The notes under the pieces: generated by a model
What the model was told of the DNA's origin: nothing
Databases searched by the model: none
The model's input: the letters and a program-made list of their open reading frames with translations, nothing else
Shown here: positions 34,014-46,875 of the stretch, in pieces
Position numbering within the stretch: the stretch's first letter is position 1
How the letters are laid out: the number at the start of each line of letters is the position of its first letter
Assembly: GCA_016987375.1 (NCBI GenBank)
Contig: PJRA01000005.1
Span: 1,904,136 to 1,968,135 of the forward strand
Source: Brachionus koreanus
Taxonomy: Eukaryota > Rotifera > Eurotatoria > Ploima > Brachionidae
Direction of reading: 5' to 3'
DNA length: 64,000 bases
Program-made: the position numbers and the translations under genes

Positions 34014-35767
34014 AATCCAATCACAAGGATATTCTCATTTTTCTCTCATTCCACTTTAATATAGAAAAGAAAATTATTTTTTATTTTTTTTTAGTATTAC
34101 TTAATATTTATGTTGTAAATATTTTGGAGCTGTTTTTGAATTAGGAAAAAAAAAAAAAAATTTGTTTCGAATACATTGCAGCTTACCTGTGATTAATTGT
34201 TCATATATAGAGTTATTTTATTTTAAATAAAATACATAATTTTTTTTATTTTTTTGACAAATAAAAATTTTTATTTTAAGATCTTTGTTGAACGAAATTA
34301 TTTTTTAAATTGATTTGGTCTGGGCCTAACTAGAAATCTAGACACGTAAGTTTGCAGGCTCGTTTAAATTTAGTTAAATTTGTGATTTGTGTTATTTATG
34401 AAATTTTATTATTTTCGAAGTTTATATCGAAAAATGAGAACAATTCAACAGGTCAGAATTTTAATACTTAAAATAAATATTTTGAAAGCTCACTGGCTCA
34501 TTATGGTTTGATTGTAGTAAAGTAGTCAATTAACTTTGAAAAAAAAATAAAAGTAACTGTGTCTTTCGCTTTAAAAAAACAAAAACTTAATTTATCTGTT
34601 TATCTGTTTATTCTTATTTTGCTGTTTCATGCGTACATCAAGGATTCTAGATTACAAAAAAAAGAAAAATTTAATTTTTTTAACAACTAAAATGAGAATA
34701 TTTGGCTCGCCATGAATGGTCTCAAAATATTTTAATTATTTTTTTCTAAAGAAAAAGAAAAAGTTTAACTTTATTTAGAAAATAGGTTAATTTTAACTGA
34801 ACTAGATTCAGCTATGTCCGAACAAATTTTCAAGTATTTGCTTTTCACTAAGTAAACACAAGAGCTTTGTTTTATGTATTCTCGATTTTTTTAAGATACC
34901 ATTTACTGGACCGAAACCAAACTGATAAGCGGTGTCATTGGAATACTATTTACTAATTGGCTACTCTTCATTTACATTTCTAATTATGCTGATAAAAATC
35001 GCACTTTAATATTTATAAAATACCAGTCCAAAAATATCAATTGTTTATAAACTAATAGCTTGTATTTTTAGAACAAAAAAATTCAAGTGTTTCTTAAGAA
35101 AATAAATTAAAATAATGTTTTTCTTAAAATTTAAATAATTGTTTTTATTTGAGATATATTTAAAGTGCTTTTAAAAGTATCCCTAAATGTGGGCTTTATT
35201 AGCTCTTCATCTGGTTTACTTAAATGTTCAAAAATAATTTCAGGTTTTTCAAAATTGATCCAAGATTGATTTTGTTTATTTAATGAATAAGTCACACAAT
35301 TTCGGGATTACAGAATAATTTATTCAACAGTGCTAAAATATTTCTTAAACGCTTGGAATAAATTCATTTTAAGCTATTTTCAAGTATGTTAAATGAGCAG
35401 TCAAATATTATACGATGAAAATAGAAGAAGCCTTTTATTTTTTAGCTTTAACAATTTTAAAATTTTTTAAATAAAACTTACAAATATTAGCTTAAAGTAG
35501 ATGAATAAAAAAAGAAAAAATTTACATGTTTGGTTTTGGCACACTTATAGTTTGAAATTAAATTTTGAATTATGAAATGTAACCAAATCATCTGAGAATT
35601 CTTTCTCAACTTTTAGATTCTTTTTTTTATACAATATTTTATGTACTAAAAATTTTTGTCAAATTTGGTGCAAAATAAACAAATAGTACAGAAATTAATG
35701 CTAAAGTTGGCTATGATTTTTTTCTAAAGGTTTTTAATAATTCTGTAAATACAATATAGTGCAATAT
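34014..35767. other. intergenic, nothing recognised
   Basis: Upstream region of the GCNT-like gene. AT-rich; no coding or RNA feature supported. Confidence 0.55.
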
Positions 35768-36655
35768 TACGGGTGATGCATTATTCAACCCTCAACATCA
35801 TTGATTGCAAAAAATTTGAATCAATTTTTTTTTAATTATGATTCAATACTGCGAATAAATTGTTGTTCTGTTCTTGCTTCCCAAGCTCTTTCATAGACAT
35901 TCTGTGCTAAGATACCCCAAAAGTCGTCTATAGATCTTGCTTGTGGAGCATTAGGAGGATAAATATCTTTGGTACATATTAAACAATTTCATCTATCCAA
36001 GAAATCGCCTCTGCACTTGCTAAATGAGGCCAAAACAAATAATTATAATCATTCATTTTTGGCATTTCATTACCAGCAAAACAAAAATATTTTTCATCAT
36101 CCAAAATTATGATGCTTTACTCTTTATTAAGGCGATTTACGAGTTTTCGACCGTTTTTTTTGTACTTTCAGTGACTGGGCTTCATTATACTTCGGTGTTT
36201 TTTCACGTTTTCGATAAGTAACATTTATTTTTGCCAATTGTCGACTAATGGAAGAACAATGAACACTGAATTTTCGCTGATTTACATATTTTCTATTGTT
36301 TGTCAATTTTTTGAGTTTAGCTTGTTTTTCTTTGCTTCATGATGCTGGAGATTAAATTCAGAATTTTTTTATTTGTAAACTTTGGCCTTTTAGCTCTCGA
36401 TTATTTTCCTGGATAAGGTAATTCGCAGCATTGGCTTTTGAAATATTTGGACTATTTACAAAATAATTTTTCGCCCTTTTTTCAAGAACGAGTCTTTCAG
36501 CAACAGTTAAATTTTTTTCAATAAAAAAACTTTCAAATATTATAAATTTTGTCCTTTTGCACAAATGTATTGATCATTTTTTCATTTTGAAAAATTTCTA
36601 TTGTTTTAATTTAGCAAAATTTAATTTTGCGTAATTAATTATGCAACACCCCTTA
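35768..36655 (-). mobile_element. decayed full-length Tc1/mariner element
   Basis: Bounded by TA and inverted ends: left CGGGTGATGCATTATTCAAC, right complement ...ATTATGCAACACCCC. On the minus strand it encodes a broken transposase: an N-terminal helix-turn-helix-like part (FFIEKNLTVAERLVLEKRAK and ISKANAANYLIQENNRELKG, 36564-36358) and a C-terminal block PPNAPQARSIDDFWGILAQN followed by VYERAWEARTEQQFI (35945-35850), the PPNSPDLNPIENLWG-type region of Tc1 transposases. Frames are broken between, and about 890 bp is shorter than an intact copy. The first 12 bp of its ends match the MITE family here, so it may be a relative of the autonomous partner. Confidence 0.85.
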
Positions 36656-37534
36656 CTTAGTTGCACCAAAAGTTAAAGTCTGCTAATGATGTGCAAATCT
36701 TTGCAAAATACACTACAGTTAAATTTTTCCAAATTTGAGCTATGCTAAACTTGCAGAGTTTTACCAGAATGATCTAAAAATTGCAACTTTGAATGTTGCA
36801 TTTACAGAATTTACTTTTGATCTTTAGAAAAATAATTATTAGAATTTTTATCATTTAGCTCTGTTCTATACAAAATTTCACAAAACCAAAATTAAAGCAT
36901 GTTAAAACATCAAAAACAAAATTGAATTTACAAAAATAGATTTTTAAATTTTCTAATTTAATACTTAAATAATACTTTTCAAACTAACACCTATATATTC
37001 TGCAATACGAATAAAAATCAATTTTAATAAAATAAATTTTTTCACTTGCTCTATCTTTGGTGCATACATTAAGAACTATTTCACTCACGTTAAAATATTT
37101 GTTAATTTATTTTTAAATATTTCCTTACTTTTTTTTTGTATCAATAACGTAAAATTTTTAATCTGTACCTAAAGTCAGTGTTTTTCTAATTAAATAAATC
37201 CATTAAAATTCTGATTTTAGAAACAATCAGCTTGGTGCATGCTTTGGTCCATGTTAAAGCATTCTAAACATTCACTGCATGCTCCAATGTTTTAAGCCTT
37301 GGAATGCATTAAATAGAAAATAAAATCAATTTTTGATTATGATAAAATTGTAAGAATTGAGATTTTTGGAAAAAAAAATTAATGATAGAAATTAATTAAT
37401 TTTTGCGACAAAATTTTAAGCATCAATAAAATCAAAAATTTAATTTAAAAGCAGATTTTAATCTTAGAATATAAATTTGGAGCGTTTTAAGTTTAGTATG
37501 TCTTTAATATGGGTGAGATGGTGTTTAATCAAAG
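36656..37534. other. intergenic, nothing recognised
   Basis: AT-rich; a short repeat of GTTAAAGCATT/TGCATGCTCCAATG type occurs near 37235-37310. No coding feature supported. Confidence 0.5.
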
Positions 37535-38731
37535 TAACGGGTGATGCATAAGTAAATGGACAAAAATTAAAAGCGAATATCTCAAAAAATAAAAATGATA
37601 TTAAGTTCTGTTTTTTTTTCTGATNNNNNNNNNNNNNNNNNNNNNNNNNNNNNNNNNNNNNNNNNNNNNNNNNNNNNNNNNNNNNNNNNNNNNNNNNNNN
37701 NNNNNNNNNNNNNNNNNNNNNNNNNNNNNNNNNNNNNNNNNNNNNNNNNNNNNNNNNNNNNNNNNNNNNNNNNNNNNNNNNNNNNNNNNNNNNNNNNNNN
37801 NNNNNNNNNNNNNNNNNNNNNNNNNNNNNNNNNNNNNNNNNNNNNNNNNNNNNNNNNNNNNNNNNNNNNNNNNNNNNNNNNNNNNNNNNNNNNNNNNNNN
37901 NNNNNNNNNNNNNNNNNNNNNNNNNNNNNNNNNNNNNNNNNNNNNNNNNNNNNNNNNNNNNNNNNNNNNNNNNNNNNNNNNNNNNNNNNNNNNNNNNNNN
38001 NNNNNNNNNNNNNNNNNNNNNNNNNNNNNNNNNNNNNNNNNNNNNNNNNNNNNNNNNNNNNNNNNNNNNNNNNNNNNNNNNNNNNNNNNNNNNNNNNNNN
38101 NNNNNNNNNNNNNNNNNNNNNNNNNNNNNNNNNNNNNNNNNNNNNNNNNNNNNNNNNNNNNNNNNNNNNNNNNNNNNNNNNNNNNNNNNNNNNNNNNNNN
38201 NNNNNNNNNNNNNNNNNNNNNNNNNNNNNNNNNNNNNNNNNNNNNNNNNNNNNNNNNNNNNNNNNNNNNNNNNNNNNNNNNNNNNNNNNNNNNNNNNNNN
38301 NNNNNNNNNNNNNNNNNNNNNNNNNNNNNNNNNNNNNNNNNNNNNNNNNNNNNNNNNNNNNNNNNNNNNNNNNNNNNNNNNNNNNNNNNNNNNNNNNNNN
38401 NNNNNNNNNNNNNNNNNNNNNNNNNNNNNNNNNNNNNNNNNNNNNNNNNNNNNNNNNNNNNNNNNNNNNNNNNNNNNNNNNNNNNNNNNNNNNNNNNNNN
38501 NNNNNNNNNNNNNNNNNNNNNNNNNNNNNNNNNNNNNNNNNNNNNNNNNNNNNNNNNNNNNNAAATTTTTTTTTGCAATATTATAGCAAATTTTTAGTAG
38601 TTTATAAATAAATATATACAAATAAAAAAATTTCTAAACTTTTGCAACATACTGTATATGATCCCCTGATCATTTGCATGATCGGGCAAGTTAACTTAAC
38701 TTTTGTCCATTTACTTATTCATCACCCGTTA
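37535..38731. mobile_element. mariner MITE copy interrupted by a nested Tc1-like insertion and an assembly gap
   Basis: The left end from 37537 (ACGGGTGATGCATAAGTAAA) and the right end to 38729 match the MITE at 28803-29053, almost base for base as far as the gap on the left and from TATATGATCC on the right. Between the gap and TATATGATCC lies unrelated sequence (38563-38654) that ends ...TTTTGCAACATACTG next to TA. Read inverted, that is CAGTATGTTGCAAAAG, a Tc1-type terminal start. The likely structure is a Tc1-like element inserted at a TA inside the MITE, its body hidden by the gap. Confidence 0.75.
37625..38562. other. assembly gap (938 N)
   Basis: An unbroken run of N. It falls inside a repeated mobile element, a usual cause of scaffolding gaps. 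Open frames drawn through it are meaningless. Confidence 1.
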
Positions 38732-41700
38732 AAAAACGGACATTTGTCTCTTAAAAAAATACTATTATTATTATGGATATAAAAAAAATTAAAAAACATT
38801 TTTAAAATTTTTTAAATTATTTTTTTCTATTTATTAAAAATAATAGAACTATTAACGATTAAAACAGATTCAAAATTTTTAACACTCAAAGGACCAGTGA
38901 TAATTTGAAACTTTCTTTATTCTCATTTATCTCAAAACAAAAAAATTATACGGCTCCAAAGATAATAGAGCATGAAAAAGGTGTCAAATTTACACCAGTC
39001 CTTTGAGTGCTAAATGCATTTGAATGGTAAAATAAACTAAGTTTATTAAAATTTCCGTTCAAAACACCACATGACAAATCTTCTGACATAAACATTATGT
39101 ATTTAACATTTCATTAAAATCAGCAACATGGACTAATATGACATTTTGAGACAAGTTTTTTGTTAAACTTTCTATTAAAATAACACCAATATCAAAAGAA
39201 AATCATATTTGATATATTTTTTTACTTGATTTATCTTAATATACTCGAAGATTCAACTGAATACCAACAATATAAACACAATCAGCTATTTCAGAACGTG
39301 TACATCTTGCTTATGGATTTTATTTCCATTTAAAAGAAATTAAGTGAAGAAGAAATTTTTTTTTAATTTATTATCTGAATCCGTGTTTTAGAGAAACCCT
39401 TTGTCGGATTTTCGAATCCGATTTAAGGGTACAGTCCACCAAAGCTGTTTTCTGTTTTAAGAGGCTACAAATCGAACCGTATAATAAAAAAAATTTCAAA
39501 TTTGTTGTTTTTTTATTAATCACATTTTAGATTTAAGCATTTTAGATAGATCTCTAAAATATTCTTAAAAATTATTTCAATTACAATAAACTGACACTCT
39601 TTAGAAAACAATATCTCAAATAAATATTCAAAAACAAAAAGATTAATTTTTTTTTATTAATTTGCATTCAAAAAAACTTGATAAAGCTTGGTATAATCAT
39701 GTTTAAATTATATGTTTTTATTTATCTCAATTATTGATTGTTTAGCACATGATTTTATCTTAAAGAAATATAAAAAAGTATTAAATTTTCTGATTAGCAT
39801 TAATAAATAATACAGTAGCTTTACTCTTAAATAATCAGTTTCAAAAATAATAGAAATTGTCTTATCAACAAAATATGTAAAATCTTTTTATTACATTAAT
39901 TATAACTAAAATTTTAATTTTAAATAAGATATTTTTAATACAAAATTAATGACCATAAATTAAGTCTAATTAAGTTTTTTTTAAAAATATTTCATTTTAA
40001 AATATATCTTTACATGGTTGTATTAAATATCTGATTTTGTAAAAAATTTCTTTCATTTTTCTTAAAATAAGATAATTAACTTTTAATCGAATTTTACTAT
40101 AGTCATGCAATAGATCTTATTAAATATCTATAAAAAAAAATACATGTCAGTGTGAAGATAAAAATGGTGTCTTTTTTAAATTTGGACAAAGTTAAAATTC
40201 GAGAATTTTTTCTAAAATTCTGTAAAAAATATTCTTAAGTTTAAGTAAATTTAAACCAAAATTTAAAAAATAAATCTGTTCACTTATTTTCCTGAACTAG
40301 GAGATAGACTGATTAAAAACAACTACTAATGTTTAATTAAATTTTATTATTGTATCATTTAAAATTAAAAAATTAAAAATAAAAAGTAAAGCTATTCTTT
40401 TATTGCTACTATTCAAAGCACTTTAGATTAACACGATTGTTAAATTTTGCTTATTTTAATTCTCTATAAATTTCTATCAAAACAAATTAATGACTAAATT
40501 TTCAAAGCATAAAACATTAAGTTTTATTAAGTTATTTAAAAAGTAAAAAGTATGGCTGAATCACTGGCTTTTTTTATCAGCGAAAGAAACTATAGAAGCT
40601 TTTTATTGGCATTTATTTTTATATAATTATTTTTCAACTTGAAATTTCTTATACTTTTTTTTATGAACTAAGTATATTTGGCGACTAGGTTCCATTCCAA
40701 ACTGCCAGGGTTTATAACCGAAACTATATTTTTAATATATAAAAAAATAAAAAAGTAAAAAAGTGTTTTTAAAACAAAATGTAAAATTTTTTAAAATCTA
40801 AAATTTAATTTTTTACTTCTGAATGTTTCATCTTTAATCTATTTTTATTTTCTTGTCAAAAATTAAAATAACTAATTCGTTATCAAAAAAAATGCTTTTC
40901 TTTCTTTATAATCTTAATGCTTTGACCAAATCACTTGTTTTGTTTATTTGTTTAATCTATATTAAGCTAATGTTCCTTAAGAATAAAAATTTAAATAATA
41001 TGTAACAATAAAAAGAGTTAAAAACGGTATGTTGAAAAAGAAAAACAAAAAAGCTTCTATAGAAGAGAAAGTCTAATTAAAAATTAATTTTATTTTTATT
41101 TTTTTTTTTAGAAAATTTTATTTCTAAAATTAAAATTAATCGATAGTCAAATGAATAAGTTTTAAATCTGTCAATTTGTTTATCTTTGATAAACAAAGTA
41201 TGATCACTATCAGAAGTTACAATATTAAAATAGCGGAAATTATAATTAAATCTTTTTTATTTTAAACGAAAAATCTGCAAAAGATAAATGTACTGTTTTA
41301 TAGGCAAGTATTTTGATTAGATTAATGAATTTTTTAAGTATAAAGAGGCTTTTATTTAGAAATATTCCAGCCGGTTTTGAGCAAATTTTCTAAATAGTTT
41401 AAAAATGTTAGAATTTCGACTAGTTCAAAGATAAGAAAACCCAAATTATTGATGAGAAATTTTTCAACTAACAAACGTTTTGAGCCATATTTGTCTTTCT
41501 GTTTGTCCACAACAACATTGTTTTTTTAACTTTTGGAAATTTATGGATCGAAAGATACGATATTTCATTTTTTCAATTTTAAGATAACAAAAAAAACGGA
41601 TAGTGAATGAACAGGTTTAAGCCATGAGTAATGAACTGTGTTTTAATTCTAAATTAATCAAATGTAAAATTAAATCTTGCCGAGGCCAACCGAAATTATT

Positions 41701-44700
41701 CTCGGAATATTTGTTTAACTCCTTTTTTCTTTGTAATTAAATTGCTATTACGTCACATAGCCGACGTAAATAGACCGTAAAACTTGTTATGTCATGCAAT
41801 GAAAATATTTATTCTATAACAGCTTTTTATTGTGTAAATTAAACGTGTTAAAATGAAGTTCTTAAACAATTAGCCTCAAACCATGCCATTTGTATATCAA
41901 ATTTAACTTTATCTTTTAACAAAAAAAAATTTAAATCAAAATTTTCCACTGTAATTAACCCGAGTTATGCTGATAATTTATTTTGCTAAAATTACAAGTA
42001 GCGGGTAAATATTTAGGCAGCATGAGTTATAAAATAACTTATCTCGGAAATTTAAGACTTGTTTAATCTAGGATTGTTAAATTTTGTTTTAGATTTGGCT
42101 TAATTTTTTTTTTCATTTATTTGATACTGTTAGTTCAAATATAAAAAAAAAATATTTATAAATTTAAATTTTTATTTTTTGTTTTTAAATATCAAAGATT
42201 TGCTCCACTAGTTAAAATGCCAAATGATAGTTGGAATTAATGATTTAGACAAATTGGTATTCTAACCCAGTAAATGATGTGGTAAATAAAAATAATTGGA
42301 ATTTTGAGATTGTATAAAGAGTGTTGGCTAAAATCTATGTAGTAATTTATTTGCAAGAATAGGGAAAAAATTCCGTCCTGTCATTTATTAGTCAGATTTG
42401 AATCGATTTCGAGAGCTTCTACAACAAGCTTTGTCATCAGTCCGAGAGGCACTCTTGACTCAACTAAAATTAATTAATAAAATTACTGCAGGAAAATAAA
42501 CAAACAAATAAAAGTAGTAATGAGTTGAAGTATCTTAATCTTATCGGCTAATGATTTAAATCAATTTGCGGCAAATAGCTCATCAAAACGATTCGATTCA
42601 GTGGCTTCTGATATTTTCGAATAGTTAATTCAAACAAGTGGTTCAATCTAAATAAACGAAACTACTCAAATTCAAGCTATTTTCATTATCATTTATATAT
42701 TTCATGCTTTCTTAGATTAGCCAAATGATAAAACCATTCAAAAGCATTAGTTTACATAGCCGAAATCTGTGTTTATCAATTACAACTTTTTCGTGAAACA
42801 TATCTCTTGAATTAATCAAAAAATTTCCACAAAATATATTAATTTTCATTATCTAATAAATCAAATTAGATTATTTTAACTTATCTTAAAGATAAATAGA
42901 GGCCTTACGAGAAGAAATAAATGAATTAATGACAGGAAACGATGGTCAAGATAAATTTGGATAGTTACATAAATAACAAAAATTTAATTAAAAGGCCCGG
43001 TTTTCTGAGAAAAAATAAATTTTTTTTATTAAATTTTTCATCTTAGTTTGAGTAAATAGAAAAGAAACAAAATAAACAAAAGAGAGTATTTGCTAAATTT
43101 TTTTTTTAGGTAAAATTATCTAAATTTTAACTAGTTACAATTACAAAATTAGATTAAGTAAATATCAAATTTATTTTCAAAATCATTTGCAAAAAAAAAG
43201 TTCCTTTCAAATTTTTAAGGCCTAAACTTTTCATTCTAAAAAAAAGGTAAGAATTAACTAAATGGTCTGAAAATTTTAAATCAATCTATAAACGAGTTTT
43301 AGTACGCCTCCTGTTGTGATTTAAATTTAGCTAATTTTTTTTTAAATACTTAAATTTAATTCTTTATTTTTCAAGTTTTTGGATAGTTTTTTTTTGTTAG
43401 TTAAGTTCGAAACTTAATTAAGATGTTCTTTTTTTTAATTCGATTTTTTCAAAAATACATCGCTTGTTTTTTGTGAACAAGATCTATCAAGTTTGATTAA
43501 ATATGACTTGTCTAAAATTCTAAAACCTTGTGGCAAGTAATTTTTTAAATATTTGAAAAAAAAAATAAATAAAATATTTTTTATATTCATTTTGTGTTTT
43601 GCTTGATAAAAATTTCAAAAGTTTCAAATTGATTAAATTTGTTTTTGTCAATTTATTTTGACTTGAAGCTATTTACTTTAAATTTATTTATTTTTCTAGC
43701 AAATAAATTTTTTTTTATTTTCTTATTATTTATCAAAATTAATATCACGTTTTTTTTTTCTATTCTAGAATTTAAATTAAGTCTTTATAAAAGAGTAACG
43801 AACAAAGAGTAAATATGAAAGATGGTTTTGGTTTAAATGAATCTATTCTAACATTTTTTTTCTCTCTTTAAGTTCAGCAGCTCGAGAAAAGTTTTTCTTA
43901 GAAAAATTATGCTAACGCATGATAGAAAACTTTGATGTGTTTTTTTTTATTAATTAATTTTAAAATTTGCTCGAATATATATTTAGCGTCTAAGATATGC
44001 AAAATTCACTTACCGCACATTTATTTTGCAAAATTGTTATACTAACTTTCTAGGCATCAAAATAAATATTTAACAAAGTGATCTCGTGTCTAAAAACTAG
44101 GGACAAATTGGTATTTACATTTAACAACTTAGATGCTTTCATTCATGTGTTTTTGATTATCTAAGTGATAGGGTAAATATTAGATTTACAGATTTAACTA
44201 AATTCAATCAAGTACTTAGATTTAAGTAGATAAGATTGCGCAATAAATCAATTAGGAAAATTCTAACTAAATGCTTGAGTGAAAAAACACATACCTGAAA
44301 ATTTTGAATAAAAAAAGTTTGTATACTTTTCAATAACTAGTAAGAAATATATGTTGTCAAATTTAACAACCGTAGTGTCTCAAGTGCTTGGATTTGTCTT
44401 AAAACCTTAAGTCAAGTGTGATTGTTAATTTTTTTTCTATTTTCTGAGTATTTACTCACTCGAAATTAGAAAGTTAAACTATTTTTTCAAAGTTATTTTT
44501 TAGATCTGGCAAAAAATTTAACTTTATCTATTTATGATAAAAGTTAGAAACCAGGTCGGTAAATCCAACGTTTACAAATAGTTTAGAACTGCTAGCTATT
44601 CATCAAAAAGCAGCCAATGTTCTCAGATAGACACAGACTCGCTTAACTAATCATTATCCTAGCAGATAGGCTAATTGAGCTATTTTGTTCAAATCAAGAA

Positions 44701-45185
44701 TCAAATGCAAAGCATAGCTTGAATTTCCAAAGCTTCATGACACACTAATTTCCAAAGAGATTAAGAACTTGTTTTCGCTGGTCAATTTGATCCAAATTCG
44801 ACCAAAAATAATACCAATTTAAATAAACTATTATTTAAACCAAAGATTAATATTTACTTAATTTTAGTTCAAAATTTGAATTTAAATTTTTGTTTTCTAT
44901 TTGAATACGAAAAAAAAAAAAAAATAAAATATTTAGTTAGGATATTTGAGTCAGATTTAAATATTTTTTTTTCTAAATTTCTGATAAGATATGGCAATGG
45001 TTTACTTGAAAAAAAAAAATTTAATTAAAAATTTATTTCACCGACCATCACTTTTTACTAATTTTTTTTTTAGAAAAAAATCATGCTTTAGCAAAAAAAT
45101 GTGTTTTACATAAAAAATACTATCAACAAACCCTGATACATACAGAATATAAATTTAAAAGTTAAATGTTTGATTTTTAAAAATA
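38732..45185. other. 6.5-kb gene-poor region upstream of the Bcl-2-like gene
   Basis: No supported gene. The section 41600-42800 is less monotonous than the rest. It carries a CRE/ATF-type TTACGTCA at 41748-41755 with a second GACGTAAA at 41763-41770, and a short minus-strand coding-like stretch at 42463-42381 behind an ATTTTAG acceptor-like site. Enhancer function is only a guess. Confidence 0.45.
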
Positions 45186-46875
45186 ATGAGCGAGTGTGAT
45201 GCTTTTAAATTAATTGAAGAATTTATTAAACGATCCTCGGATGTGCCGAACATGAATGAAAGTAATTTGGAACTGCCGCCAACCCTATTGTGTATAACCA
45301 GCTCGGACTATTCTATTACCAATTCAGCATCGTCTTCGTTTATTTCGTCCTATCTGGGTCTTAACAAATCGAGCAAAGAGCAGACCATTTTGGAGACTCC
45401 GCCGGAGACTCCCGAACAAATAAAGACAATTCAATTGCCGACACAAGAAGAAAATTTAAAGCCAAACAGACCATACAGCTACTATGTAGCGACCAATTTT
45501 CATCCACTAGACCTTTCGATTCTGACCACCCAAACTGAGAATTCGTTGGAAAAAACAACAATTGAAAGTGGTGTTAAGCGACGAAAAAAAAAAACAAAAA
45601 AAGATGAGACCAAACGACTGAGTATGAGCTTAAGTGATATAAAAAATGATAAAATTCACAGCATGGAAGCGTCAAAAAAAACCTATTCATTTTTCAAGCT
45701 AAATTCAAAAAAATCTAAAAGTAATCAGCAAAATTTGGACAAAGATTTCGAGGAAACAGATGACGAAGCTTTCACAAAATCGTCTCAGCATAGCTTTAAA
45801 AGAATGTCGGCATTTAATTCGACAATGCCGGCGAGAATTACTTGTAAAAATAGATCGACAGACTCGTCTAATCCCCATCAACCTGGTAAAATAAACAAAT
45901 TTTTTCGTAATTTGTTCCGCATAAATGAGAAAAAAACCGAAGACTTGGACACTAGTCAAACAAATTTTAAATTTTCACGCTTGTTCAGTTTTAGACACAG
46001 TCATCATGAAGGCAAAAATTTTCGACACAATTCTAATTGTAAACAAACAAATAGGTCGAATTCAACTTCGACAAATGATACACAATGTCCATTGCAGCTG
46101 GTTGTCACCGATGAGCAGCCGTCAAAGATTATTTTGCCGCAGATTTCTCTCGAACATGAGGTTTTGTCCGAACAGTGTTCGCCCGAGTCAAAAGATTTGA
46201 CAGTGTTAAATGAATCCTACAAATTTGACAATCTAGAAATTTTGAAAGAAAAATTTTATTCAGAAGTTGCAGAAAGATTAAAAAAGATAGCTTCATGTAC
46301 CAATTCGTCAGCTAATTTTTCCCAAGAAAAATCGAGTCTTTCAAGCATTGACTTCATTGATATACCCTACATAGACGATGAAGACGAACAGTCTGTGGAT
46401 AATCTATGCTCATTTAGTGATTTGACTATCAGTCAAGCTAGCTCTAAGCTGTTGAAAACAGACATGAGCGATTTGGTTATTGAGGAATCAAAGCTGCATG
46501 ATTTTATCAAGAATTCCACCTATTCTAAATTTGATGAACTGGCAGTCGATTATTTGAATAAATACGACTCAGTGTGGAACAAAATTGCCATTCTTTTTGA
46601 ATTGATAAACAGAAGTGTTCAAATTGTAAAAAATATGGAGCCAAAAACTGAGCTAAACAAGGCATTGATCCTGAAATTAAAAGAAATAGCTGCCAATTAC
46701 ATACATGATAAGTACTGTGATTGGATTTACAAAAATGGCGGATGGGTAAGAATATTTTCTTTTTTTTTTGTTTTTTTGAAATTAATATAATCTAGTTTTG
46801 AATATTTTTTATGTTAAGAAATCTGTGCCAGATATAATTTCTCTGCCTCGGGAGAACAATGAAAGAAGCCATTGA
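45186..46875 (+). CDS. Bcl-2-like protein (BH1/BH2 module) with a very long N-terminal extension
   Basis: Two exons, 45186-46745 and 46819-46875, encode 538 aa. The C-terminal 90 residues fit the Bcl-2 fold: KFDELAVDYLNKYDSVWNKI and AILFELINRSVQIV align with the BH1 region (WGR is here WNK, Trp464), IAANYIHDKYCDWIYKNGGW aligns with helices leading into BH2, and W-I-x-x-x-GGW (513-520) is the BH2 hallmark. The intron falls directly after the BH2 GGW. The first about 440 residues are disordered-looking, Ser/Thr/Lys-rich, with a basic cluster KRRKKKTKK (131-139) and a TPPETPEQ motif. No recognisable BH3 and no C-terminal membrane anchor (the protein ends about 18 residues after BH2). Bcl-2 proteins regulate mitochondrial apoptosis; whether this one is pro- or anti-apoptotic, or has moved to another role, cannot be told. 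Confidence 0.72.

Noticed and set aside
37464..38621. Three long open frames across the N run
   Set aside because: They exist only because N bases contain no stop codons.
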